Below are positions 1 to 7,022 of a stretch of 64,000 nt of DNA, piece after piece. The notes beneath the pieces are model-generated. The model was not told the DNA's origin, made no database searches, and saw nothing but the letters and a program-made list of their open reading frames with translations. How positions within the stretch are numbered: position 1 is the stretch's first letter; each line of letters starts with the position of its first letter. This stretch comes from Flavobacterium branchiicola. Lineage in GTDB: Bacteria; Bacteroidota; Bacteroidia; Flavobacteriales; Flavobacteriaceae. The position numbers were made by a program, and so were the translations under genes. The stretch lies in the NCBI RefSeq assembly GCF_018383905.1, contig NZ_JAGYWA010000001.1, positions 124,001 to 188,000 on the forward strand. Reading direction: 5' to 3'.

Positions 1-2
1 AC

Positions 3-368
3 GGAATGGATTTTACTGCCAACACCGGCGCTCCCGTTTATGCCACAGGCGATGGTGTAATTGATAGAGCCGACAGTAACGCATCTGGTTACGGAAATCA
101 TGTCGTTATCAGGCACGGTTTTGGATACGAAAGTTTGTATGCGCATTTAAGCAAATACAATTGCAGACCTGGTCAGCATGTAAAACGCGGCGATGTTATT
201 GGTTATGTAGGAAGTACCGGAAGATCTGAAGGTCCGCATTGTCATTATGAAGTTCATAAAGATGGAAAAGTCGTGAATCCGTTGAATTTTTATTACGGAA
301 ATATTTCTGCTGTAGAATATGTGGCAATTTCACAAATGGCCAATCAGGAAAACCAATCATTAGATTAA
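3..368 (+). CDS. M23 family metallopeptidase, C-terminal part (cut by window start)
   Basis: Only the end of the gene is in the window; the reading frame is open to the left edge, so the first ATG at 6 is not the true start. The visible 121 residues are a LytM/peptidase M23 domain: the GMD segment supplies the metal-binding Asp and the later HCHYEV segment supplies the catalytic and metal-ligand His pair. Enzymes of this family cut peptide crosslinks in peptidoglycan in the cell envelope. A short tail of about 20 residues follows the domain. The family assignment is firm; substrate and any N-terminal domains cannot be seen. Forty-nine bases separate it from the MerR-type gene on the same strand, so cotranscription is possible. 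Confidence 0.9.
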   Translation, partial: GMDFTANTGAPVYATGDGVIDRADSNASGYGNHVVIRHGFGYESLYAHLSKYNCRPGQHVKRGDVIGYVGSTGRSEGPHCHYEVHKDGKVVNPLNFYYGNISAVEYVAISQMANQENQSLD

Positions 369-417
369 TCGTACAAAAAGTACTATTTTTGAAATAAATT
401 AAAGAAAATTAAAAAAC

Positions 418-750
418 ATGCATATTGAACTTTCAAAAGATAAAAGATATTACAGCATTGGCGAAGTAGCCAAAGCTTTTAATGTCAATGCATCATTGAT
501 ACGTTTTTGGGACAGCGAATTTGATATTCTAAAACCTAAAAAGAATGCAAAAGGCAATAGAATGTTTACTCCTGATGATATTACCAACCTGCAATTGATC
601 TATCATTTGGTTAAAGAAAGAGGTTTTACGCTTGAAGGAGCCAAAACTCATTTAAAAGAAGGACAAAAGAAAACATTAGATAAATTCGAAATAATACGTA
701 AATTAGAGTCCATAAAAACGCAATTAAACGACATCAAAAACGAATTGTAA
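418..750 (+). CDS. MerR family transcriptional regulator
   Basis: A 110-residue protein with an N-terminal winged helix-turn-helix of the MerR type: YYSIGEVAKAFNVNASLIRF starts near residue 11, followed by the wing with the RMFTPDDI segment and the helix with KERGFTLEGAK. The C-terminal 30 residues are Lys/Glu-rich and probably form the dimerising coiled coil. No Cys-rich or ligand-binding domain follows, so the effector is unknown; short MerR proteins of this kind are common beside M23 peptidase and lemA genes in flavobacteria. It is a DNA-binding regulator by homology. Neighbours are the M23 peptidase upstream and lemA downstream (38 bases), all on the plus strand. Confidence 0.88.
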   Translation: MHIELSKDKRYYSIGEVAKAFNVNASLIRFWDSEFDILKPKKNAKGNRMFTPDDITNLQLIYHLVKERGFTLEGAKTHLKEGQKKTLDKFEIIRKLESIKTQLNDIKNEL

Positions 751-788
751 TTAAATAAAAATAGAAATAAACTTAAATCAAAACAAAT

Positions 789-1370
789 ATGAAAAAGTGG
801 TTAATCCCTGTAGGAATTATTATAGCACTTATTGCTATTATCGCATTTTGGTCAATTGGAATTAAAAATACTGGTTTGCAAAAAAACCAAGCAGTTAACA
901 AAGAATGGGGTAATGTAAGCACTACTTACCAAAGAAGAAATGATCTTATCGGGAATTTAGTAAATACCGTAAAAGGTGCCGCAGATTTCGAAAAATCAAC
1001 ATTAACAGCAGTTATTGAAGCACGTGCAAAAGCTACATCTGTTACAATTGATCCAAGTAATGTAACTCCTGAACAATTAGCGCAATATAACCAGGCACAA
1101 AGTGGTGTATCTTCCTCTTTATCAAGATTATTGGTTTCTGTTGAACAATATCCAACTTTGAAAGCAAACGAAAACTTCCTGAAATTACAAGATGAATTAG
1201 CAAGTACTGAAAACCAAATTTTAACAGCAAGAACTCGTTTTAACGAAGCTGTACAAGATTACAATGGTTATATTCTTGCAATCCCAAACAAATGGTTCTT
1301 AGATTACAAAGAAAAACCATACTTCGAAGCTGTTGCAGGAGCTGATAAACCTGTTGAAGTAAAATTCTAA
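789..1370 (+). CDS. LemA family protein
   Basis: A 193-residue protein with one N-terminal membrane segment (about residues 4-24) followed by a helical extracytoplasmic domain. The LemA signature is visible: NKEWGNVSTTYQRRNDLIGN followed by VKGAADFEKSTLTAVIEARA, then the conserved LQDELASTENQI and RTRFNEAVQDYN segments. Length is normal for the family. LemA proteins are membrane-anchored four-helix proteins of unclear biochemical function, very often encoded beside TPM-domain proteins, as here: two TPM genes follow on the same strand at 53 and 3 bases. An operon is likely. Confidence 0.93.
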   Translation: MKKWLIPVGIIIALIAIIAFWSIGIKNTGLQKNQAVNKEWGNVSTTYQRRNDLIGNLVNTVKGAADFEKSTLTAVIEARAKATSVTIDPSNVTPEQLAQYNQAQSGVSSSLSRLLVSVEQYPTLKANENFLKLQDELASTENQILTARTRFNEAVQDYNGYILAIPNKWFLDYKEKPYFEAVAGADKPVEVKF

Positions 1371-1423
1371 ATAGATTCCAAATTAAATCTGAAATCTAAA
1401 ATCAATAATCTAAAATTACTCAG

Positions 1424-1861
1424 ATGTCAAAAGTAGAAGATTTTTTATCCAAAGAAGACGAACAAGAAATTGTTGAAGCTATTCGCGTGGCTGAAAAAAA
1501 TACTTCCGGAGAGATTAGAGTACATATAGAAAAAACAACTTCTAAAGTTCCTTTTGAAAGGGCTTTAGAAGTTTTTCATGATTTAAAAATGAATGAAACC
1601 CAACAGCAAAACGGGGTTTTATTTTACTTTGCTGTAGAAGATAAAAGTTTTGCCATTTGCGGAGATAAAGGCATCAATGACCTTGTAGCCAATGATTTTT
1701 GGGACTGTACCAAAGATAAAATGGTAGAACAATTTAAAGCTCAAAACTTTAAGCAAGGTATTGTTGACGGTATTCTGAATGCCGGCGAACAATTAAAAAA
1801 ATACTTTCCGTGGTCGGAAGACGACACCAATGAATTATCTAACGAAATCTCAAAAGGATAA
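1424..1861 (+). CDS. TPM domain-containing protein (soluble paralogue)
   Basis: A 145-residue protein without signal peptide or membrane helix. It carries a TPM fold: the SGEIRVHIEKTTSK strand region, then an NGVLFYFAVEDKSFAICGDKG segment and the terminal helix around FKQGIVDGILNAGEQLKKYF. Many bacteria pair a short cytosolic-looking TPM protein with a longer membrane TPM protein; that is the arrangement here, with the stop codon at 1861 only three bases before the next start. TPM domains have been described as phosphatase-like in plants (TLP18.3), but the role of the bacterial short form is not established. Function is inferred only from the family and the lemA operon context. Confidence 0.88.
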   Translation: MSKVEDFLSKEDEQEIVEAIRVAEKNTSGEIRVHIEKTTSKVPFERALEVFHDLKMNETQQQNGVLFYFAVEDKSFAICGDKGINDLVANDFWDCTKDKMVEQFKAQNFKQGIVDGILNAGEQLKKYFPWSEDDTNELSNEISKG

Positions 1862-1864
1862 ATA

Positions 1865-2701
1865 ATGAAAAATTCCAATAATAAAATCCCAAATTCCAAT
1901 AGAATTTTTCAGATTACACTTTTGTTTATCGCGTTTTTCATCAGCAATACTATTTTTGCACAATTTACCATTCCCGAAAAACCAACTTTACAGACTTCTG
2001 TTTACGATTATGCCAACATTTTAAGTGCTTCTGAAAAAGCACAATTAGAAGAAAAACTAATTCGTTATTCAGACTCAACAACAACTCAAATTGTCGTAAT
2101 TACAATTGAGAGTCTAAAGGGTGAAGATGTTAGTCAGTTAGCTACAAAATGGGGACAAACCTGGGGAATTGGAGGAACCGCAAAAGATGATAATGGTGTT
2201 GTAATCTTACTGGCTAAAAATGAAAAGAAAATTGCCATAAACCCAGGATACGGTGTTGAGGATCGCTTAACTGCAGGAATTGGCGGAACCATAATCAGAA
2301 ATATTATTATTCCGGAATTTAAAGCCGGAAGTTTCTACAACGGTCTTGATAAAGGAACCGATGCAATAATTGATGTTTTTAAAGGAAAATTTAAAGGTGA
2401 AAGAAAGCAAACCAAACAAAAAGACTTTCCGATATTACCATTCATAGTTATTGTTGTTGTTATATTGATTCTGCTTTCTCGAAATAAAAGAGGTGGAGGA
2501 GGAAATTCTGGCAACAATGGCGGTGGCGGCCCTAGCCTGCTCGATGTTATTATTCTGAGTAATCTTGGAAGAAGTGGCGGCGGTGGATTTGGCGGTTTCG
2601 GCGGAGGATCATCTGGTGGTGGTTTTGGCGGAGGCGGTGGCTTCGGTGGCGGATTTGGAGGCGGAGGTTTCTCTGGTGGAGGTTCTAGCGGAGGCTGGTA
2701 A
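1865..2701 (+). CDS. TPM domain membrane protein with glycine-rich tail (YgcG family)
   Basis: A 278-residue protein: N-terminal signal peptide ending near FAQ (residue about 33), TPM domain about residues 40-170 with YDYANILS, TQIVVITIESLKGEDV and INPGYGVEDRLTAG, a single membrane helix near residues 188-205, and a C-terminal tail after residue 208 that is almost entirely Gly, Ser and Phe. This architecture is typical of YgcG-like proteins encoded with LemA. The Gly-rich tail makes the opposite strand look like a proline-rich ORF, which is an artefact. It overlaps functionally with the preceding soluble TPM protein and is probably cotranscribed with it (3-base gap). Confidence 0.92.
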   Translation: MKNSNNKIPNSNRIFQITLLFIAFFISNTIFAQFTIPEKPTLQTSVYDYANILSASEKAQLEEKLIRYSDSTTTQIVVITIESLKGEDVSQLATKWGQTWGIGGTAKDDNGVVILLAKNEKKIAINPGYGVEDRLTAGIGGTIIRNIIIPEFKAGSFYNGLDKGTDAIIDVFKGKFKGERKQTKQKDFPILPFIVIVVVILILLSRNKRGGGGNSGNNGGGGPSLLDVIILSNLGRSGGGGFGGFGGGSSGGGFGGGGGFGGGFGGGGFSGGGSSGGW

Positions 2702-2707
2702 AACTTT

Positions 2708-2770
2708 ATTATTTCAAGTTTTATTTGTTTCAAGTTTCAGGTTACTTTTGTTTCAGGTTTCAAGTTTAGA
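2708..2770. repeat. TTTCAAGTTTCAGG microrepeat tract
   Basis: The gap after the TPM gene holds several imperfect copies of a TTTCAAGTTT / GTTTCAGG word. Closely related words recur at 25571-25626, where they form an inverted pair, and in reverse complement at 41524-41560 (CCTGAAAC repeated). It is non-coding and of unknown role. Confidence 0.6.
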
Positions 2771-2821
2771 AAAACTTTAATTTATTTTCATACTTTTACA
2801 ATTCATAATTAAAAATAGTAG

Positions 2822-3235
2822 ATGTTATCACATAAAGCAAAATACGCCCTTAAGGCCTTACTTTATTTAGCTGAACAAGACGAAAATCACATTTCCAGAA
2901 CTGTGGAAATTGCTGATGGTGCTAATATTCCTAAAAAGTTTTTGGAACAAATTTTATTAGACCTAAAACGTGGACGTTTTGTGAGCAGCAAGCAAGGAAA
3001 ATTTGGCGGTTATTATCTGATAAAATCCAAAAATGAGATTACTTTGGCAGAAATTCACCGATTATTTGACGGTGCAATTGCACTTTTGCCATGCGCTTCT
3101 TTAAATTTTTACGAGCCTTGCTCTGATTGCAAAACCGAGTCTGAATGCAGTCTGCGTCACGGTTTGATGCTTATTAGAGACAAAACTTTAAAGGCTATGG
3201 AAGGCATCACAATAGCTTCATTAGTGAAGAAATAA
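2822..3235 (+). CDS. Rrf2 family transcriptional regulator
   Basis: A 137-residue Rrf2-type winged-helix regulator. The N-terminal helix-turn-helix includes YALKALLYLAEQ and IPKKFLEQILLDLKRGRFVS followed by the wing KQGKFGGYYL. A four-cysteine cluster lies at about residues 98-116 (CASLNFYEPC, SDC, ESEC), in the place where IscR- and NsrR-like members bind a metal cluster, although the exact Cys spacing differs from IscR. Rrf2 proteins sense iron-sulfur status, nitric oxide or cysteine supply. The next gene on the same strand is a Cys-containing leader ORF and then a TonB-dependent receptor, with a palindrome in between that could be its operator. The ligand is inference; the family is clear. 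Confidence 0.93.
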   Translation: MLSHKAKYALKALLYLAEQDENHISRTVEIADGANIPKKFLEQILLDLKRGRFVSSKQGKFGGYYLIKSKNEITLAEIHRLFDGAIALLPCASLNFYEPCSDCKTESECSLRHGLMLIRDKTLKAMEGITIASLVKK

Positions 3236-3248
3236 AAAAATATTTTTT

Positions 3249-3272
3249 AATTCCTAGTAAATCTATAGAATT
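3249..3272. promoter_or_regulatory. imperfect palindrome, candidate Rrf2 operator
   Basis: A 24-bp imperfect inverted repeat with AATTCCTA on the left and TATAGAATT on the right. It sits just upstream of the TAnnTTTG element at 3279, in the position of the -33 region, and 14 bases after the Rrf2 stop codon. This is a good place for a repressor site, but binding is inference. Confidence 0.35.
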
Positions 3273-3278
3273 AATACA

Positions 3279-3286
3279 TATATTTG
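3279..3286 (+). promoter_or_regulatory. TAnnTTTG promoter element for leader ORF and TonB receptor
   Basis: TATATTTG matches the Bacteroidota -7 consensus TAnnTTTG exactly. The predicted start point is near 3292, about 34 bases before the ATG of the 36-codon leader ORF. A clear TTTG -33 element is not visible, which is compatible with regulated expression. Confidence 0.5.
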
Positions 3287-3325
3287 CCAAAAATAATTAA
3301 CAAACCATTTACAAAATTTTAACCC

Positions 3326-3436
3326 ATGAAAGAACATTCTAGTCCATCAGGTGTGGCAAATCTTTTGCAAAGAAACTTAAATAAGCAATTCACAAACGTG
3401 AAAAACAATTCATTTGGAATGTGTATGTGTTGGTAA
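3326..3436 (+). CDS. 36-residue leader peptide candidate ending in Met-Cys-Met-Cys-Trp
   Basis: A complete short ORF, ATG at 3326 and TAA at 3434-3436, that starts with MKEHSSPSGVANLLQ and ends with GMCMCW. It lies 33 bases after a good promoter element, between an Rrf2 regulator and a TonB-dependent receptor, and leaves 48 bases to the receptor start. The two Cys codons, two Met codons and single Trp codon are packed at the very end, as in peptide leaders that sense a charged tRNA, here most naturally cysteine or methionine. No signal peptide is visible. Coding is suggested by position and composition only. It could instead be a small secreted or metal-binding peptide. Confidence 0.5.
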   Translation: MKEHSSPSGVANLLQRNLNKQFTNVKNNSFGMCMCW

Positions 3437-3484
3437 AAAAAATTTATTTTTAAACTCTACTAATCACATATACTTAATATAAAA

Positions 3485-6031
3485 ATGAAAAATTCTATAA
3501 AAAATATACTTACAATACTAGCCTTCTTAATATTCTCAATCTCATTTGCACAGAACATCGAAGGTGTAGTTAAAACCAGTGAAAATACACCTTTAGAAGC
3601 TGCTAATGTTGTTATAAAAGGAACTACTTCAAATACTACCACAGATGCAAACGGAAAGTTTAGCATTGATTCAAGAGGAAAACTTCCAATAACACTTTTG
3701 GTACAATACGTAGGTTACAAAACTACAGAGTTGGAACTTAATGATTTGCCAACGGCACCATTACAAGTAACGCTTAATGAAGAAAACGAACTTGTTGAAG
3801 TTGTCGTTTCTTCCCGACGCAGAATTGAAAAAGTTCAGGATGTGCCAATCGCAATTTCTGTTATTACAGGTAAACAAGCAGAGCAAACAGGAGCTTTCAA
3901 CGTAAACCGTATTAAAGAGCTTGTTCCATCTGTTCAGTTATATTCATCAAATCCAAGAAATACGGGAATTAACATTCGTAGTTTAGGTTCTCCATTCGGA
4001 TTAACAAATGACGGAATTGACCCAGGTGTTGGTTTCTATGTTGATGGAGTTTATTATGCACGTCCGGCTGCCACAACTTTAGATTTTATCGATGTAGAAC
4101 AAATCGAAGTATTACGCGGACCACAAGGTTCTTTATTTGGAAAAAATACCACTTCAGGAGCTTTTAATATCACGACAAGAAAACCAAGTTTTACTACAGG
4201 TGCAGATTTTGAAGTAAGCTACGGAAACTATAATTTTCTACAGGCCAAAGCATCTGTTACTGGAGCTTTAGGCAAAAAAGTAGCTGGTCGTATCTCTTTT
4301 TCAGGAACTCAAAGAGATGGTTTAATTGACAATATTGCTACAGGAAGACCAACAAATACATTAAATAATCAAGGGATTAGAGGACAATTACTTTGGACTC
4401 CGACTGTAAACACAAATGTTATTTTAGCTGCTGATATTACAACACAGCGTCCTGACGGATATGCGCAGGTTGTTGCTGGTGTTGCACCAACACAAAGAGC
4501 TGCTTATCGCCAGTTTGATGCCATTATTAAAGATTTAAATTATCAACTGCCAAGTCAAAATGCTTTCGACCGAAAAATAGATCACGATACCCCATGGCGT
4601 TCCGGACAAGACATGGGAGGTATCTCTTTGAATGTTGATACCAAAATTGGCGGAGGAACACTTACGTCAACAACAGCTTGGCGTTTTTGGAACTGGGATC
4701 CGTCAAATGACAGAGATTTTACAGGATTACAGGTTTTAGCTAAATCTCAAAACCCAACAAGACAAACACAAATAACTCAGGAAGTTCGTTACGCGGGTCA
4801 GATTACTTCAAAAATTAGCGGAGTTGCTGGTGTATTCTTTATTGATCAAACATCACAAACAGACGGTACAGAAGAATCCGGAAATGCACAATGGAGATTC
4901 TCTCAAAGCTCAACAAGCCCTTTATGGAAAACTCCGGGACTTTTTGAAGGATATGGTATCAAAACCGATGCCAACATCAGAGCTTCAAGTGCGGCAGTTT
5001 TTGGACAAATTGACTGGGCGATTACAGAGCGTTTCCACGTTTTACCAGGTTTGAGATATAATTTCGACAAGAAAGATGCTCACTACAGCCGTACAACTTA
5101 CGGAGGTTTACAAACTACAGATCCGGCATTGCTGGCTTTGAAAAAATCGGTTTACTCTGATCAGGCATTTGATTCAGACACAGACAAAACAGATTTTTCA
5201 GGAAATATTACACTTACTTACAAAGCATCAGACAGAATTAATGCTTATGCTACTTTTGCAAAAAGCTACAAACCGGTTGGGGTAAACGTTGCAGGACTTC
5301 CGTCTGATTCTAAAGGTCAGCCGCTACTTGATCTTGCTGTAATTAAACCAGAAAAAGTATATCACTATGAGTTTGGAATAAAAACTTCACCATTCAAAAA
5401 TTCGATCTTCAATTTGGCATTCTTTAATACAGATATCAAAGATTTCCAAACCAACGTTCAGGCAGCTGAATTGGGTGTAAACCGTGGATATCTAGCAAAT
5501 GCTGATAAAGTACGTGTAAGAGGTGCTGAACTAGATGCGAGTTTTGTTGTCAATACACATTTAACTATAAATGCTGCTGCAACTTATACAGATGGTAAAT
5601 ATGTGAAATTTACAAATGCACCACTTCCGTTGGAAGAAACGGGAGCTCCGGTAGCTTTTAAAGATGTTTCAGGAACTGATTTACCGGGTGCATCAAGATG
5701 GGCAGGATCATTGGGAGGTGAACTTTCTAATAAAGCACAATTCTTCGGAAATTCAGGAAAAGTATTCCTTGCAATTGATTCTTATGCACGTTCAGAATTT
5801 TCATCAAGCCCTTCGGCTTCAAAATATTTAGTGGTACCGGGTTATGCAATTTTTAATGCACGTTTAGGTTTCCGCGCTTCACAAGGGTTATCTGTTCACT
5901 TCTGGGGACGTAACTTATTGAACAAAGATTATTACGAACAATTATTGCCTGCCGGTGGGAACGCAGGACAATATGCTGGTGTAATTGGTGACCAGAGAAC
6001 TTACGGAGTTACTTTAAAGTATTCTCTGTAA
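3485..6031 (+). CDS. TonB-dependent receptor with N-terminal carboxypeptidase-like domain
   Basis: An 848-residue outer-membrane receptor. Signal peptide ends near FAQ (residue 23). Residues about 24-105 are a carboxypeptidase D regulatory-like domain (IEGVVKTSENTPLEAANVVI). The plug domain follows (about 110-225, QDVPIAISVITGKQAEQTG and VLRGPQGSLFGKNTTSGAFN), then a 22-strand-type barrel ending in YGVTLKYSL. It imports a scarce substrate across the outer membrane using TonB energy; the plug and barrel look like siderophore or vitamin receptors rather than SusC, and no SusD partner follows. The upstream Rrf2 regulator and Cys-rich leader ORF suggest a link to sulfur or iron supply, which is inference. 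Confidence 0.93.
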   Translation: MKNSIKNILTILAFLIFSISFAQNIEGVVKTSENTPLEAANVVIKGTTSNTTTDANGKFSIDSRGKLPITLLVQYVGYKTTELELNDLPTAPLQVTLNEENELVEVVVSSRRRIEKVQDVPIAISVITGKQAEQTGAFNVNRIKELVPSVQLYSSNPRNTGINIRSLGSPFGLTNDGIDPGVGFYVDGVYYARPAATTLDFIDVEQIEVLRGPQGSLFGKNTTSGAFNITTRKPSFTTGADFEVSYGNYNFLQAKASVTGALGKKVAGRISFSGTQRDGLIDNIATGRPTNTLNNQGIRGQLLWTPTVNTNVILAADITTQRPDGYAQVVAGVAPTQRAAYRQFDAIIKDLNYQLPSQNAFDRKIDHDTPWRSGQDMGGISLNVDTKIGGGTLTSTTAWRFWNWDPSNDRDFTGLQVLAKSQNPTRQTQITQEVRYAGQITSKISGVAGVFFIDQTSQTDGTEESGNAQWRFSQSSTSPLWKTPGLFEGYGIKTDANIRASSAAVFGQIDWAITERFHVLPGLRYNFDKKDAHYSRTTYGGLQTTDPALLALKKSVYSDQAFDSDTDKTDFSGNITLTYKASDRINAYATFAKSYKPVGVNVAGLPSDSKGQPLLDLAVIKPEKVYHYEFGIKTSPFKNSIFNLAFFNTDIKDFQTNVQAAELGVNRGYLANADKVRVRGAELDASFVVNTHLTINAAATYTDGKYVKFTNAPLPLEETGAPVAFKDVSGTDLPGASRWAGSLGGELSNKAQFFGNSGKVFLAIDSYARSEFSSSPSASKYLVVPGYAIFNARLGFRASQGLSVHFWGRNLLNKDYYEQLLPAGGNAGQYAGVIGDQRTYGVTLKYSL

Positions 6032-6060
6032 GTAGTTAAATTAGTTAGTTTAAGTCATGA

Positions 6061-6093
6061 AACGAGATTCATTGTAAGAATGGATCTCGTTTT
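6061..6093 (+). terminator. rho-independent terminator after TonB receptor
   Basis: A 13-bp stem (AACGAGATTCATT paired with AATGGATCTCGTT, one G-T pair) with a five-base loop, followed by TTTT. It lies 30 bases after the receptor stop codon and separates it from the DUF2490 gene. Confidence 0.8.
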
Positions 6094-6196
6094 CTTGCGT
6101 TGAATTGAAATCACAAATTAATTTTTTAAACCTATTTTATTTTTCCCAAAACCCGTAACATTTATATAAATTCGCAGCTTGAATTTATAGGGTTAA

Positions 6197-6934
6197 ATGA
6201 AAATTCTCAAATTACTATTTTTACTAGGTTTAGTAAGTCCTTTTTTATCGGCACAAAATGTCAGGAAAACAGATCAGCAAACACTGGCCTGGATTCGTTA
6301 TTACAACATTTTACCTTTATCTGAAAAATGGGCGTTGCATTCCGAATTTGATAATCGTGCTTTTTTAGATCCGGTGCATGAAAATTTATTTGTAATAAGA
6401 GTTCAGGGAAGATATCGCGCTACTAAATTGGTAGATTTAGGCGGAGGTTTTGCCTATTTTAATGTCAATACACAAAACCCAAATATCGATCCCGATTATT
6501 CAATTCCGGAATATCGGGCGCAACAGGATGTTACTTTAATAAATGACATTGCTAAAATTACTTTCCACAATCGTTTTCAGCTTGAAGAACGTTTTATTCA
6601 GAAAGCTAATAAAACCGAATTGCTTGATGATTTTTCCTTTGCTTTTAGATTTCGTTACAGATTACAATCGACTTTTGATCTTTGGAAAAAAGAAAACAGA
6701 AGCCTAAAAGGAACTATTTCTGATGAAGTTATGTTCAATTTTGGAAAAGACAACAAACGAAATACCTTTGATCAAAATAGATTTTACATAGCGCTTCGTT
6801 ATCATTTTAATCCCAACATAGGACTGGAATTAGGTTATCTGAAAAACTTTCAGAGACGCGCCAGTGGTATCGACTTTTATGATCGTGATATTATTCGCTT
6901 TACAATTTATCACAGAATAAATCGAAAGTTTTAA
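6197..6934 (+). CDS. DUF2490 domain-containing protein
   Basis: A 245-residue protein with a signal peptide (cleavage near SAQ, residue 20) and an all-beta body with alternating hydrophobic strands, including WALHSEFDNRAF, FHNRFQLEERFIQ and YHFNPNIGLELGYLKNFQRR. This pattern is that of DUF2490, predicted small outer-membrane beta-barrels common in Bacteroidota; it ends in a basic residue-rich strand (YHRINRKF). It is downstream of the TonB receptor but behind its terminator, so it probably has its own promoter. The function is unknown. The family call is good; the barrel topology is inferred from strand pattern. Confidence 0.85.
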   Translation: MKILKLLFLLGLVSPFLSAQNVRKTDQQTLAWIRYYNILPLSEKWALHSEFDNRAFLDPVHENLFVIRVQGRYRATKLVDLGGGFAYFNVNTQNPNIDPDYSIPEYRAQQDVTLINDIAKITFHNRFQLEERFIQKANKTELLDDFSFAFRFRYRLQSTFDLWKKENRSLKGTISDEVMFNFGKDNKRNTFDQNRFYIALRYHFNPNIGLELGYLKNFQRRASGIDFYDRDIIRFTIYHRINRKF

Positions 6935-6980
6935 GTGATAAAAAAGCAAATGAAATTTTAATTAAGACTTTCAATTTTAA

Positions 6981-7020
6981 AACCTTAGAACCTTAGAATC
7001 TTAGCAACTTAGAAGCTTAA
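6981..7020. repeat. tandem 8-bp repeat (AACCTTAG type)
   Basis: Five consecutive 8-bp units, AACCTTAG twice, then AATCTTAG, CAACTTAG and AAGCTTAA, fill the gap between the convergent DUF2490 and outer-membrane protein genes. It ends directly at the stop codon of the minus-strand gene. It is non-coding and of unknown role. Confidence 0.75.
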
Positions 7021-7022
7021 AA

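Noticed and set aside
2335..2733. Proline-rich ORF on the minus strand
   Set aside because: It is the antisense of the Gly-rich tail of the TPM protein; its composition follows from GGN codons read backwards and it has no family pattern.
2565..2780. Second plus-strand ORF overlapping the TPM tail
   Set aside because: It is another frame of the same low-complexity Gly-rich sequence and has Val/Ala repeats only.
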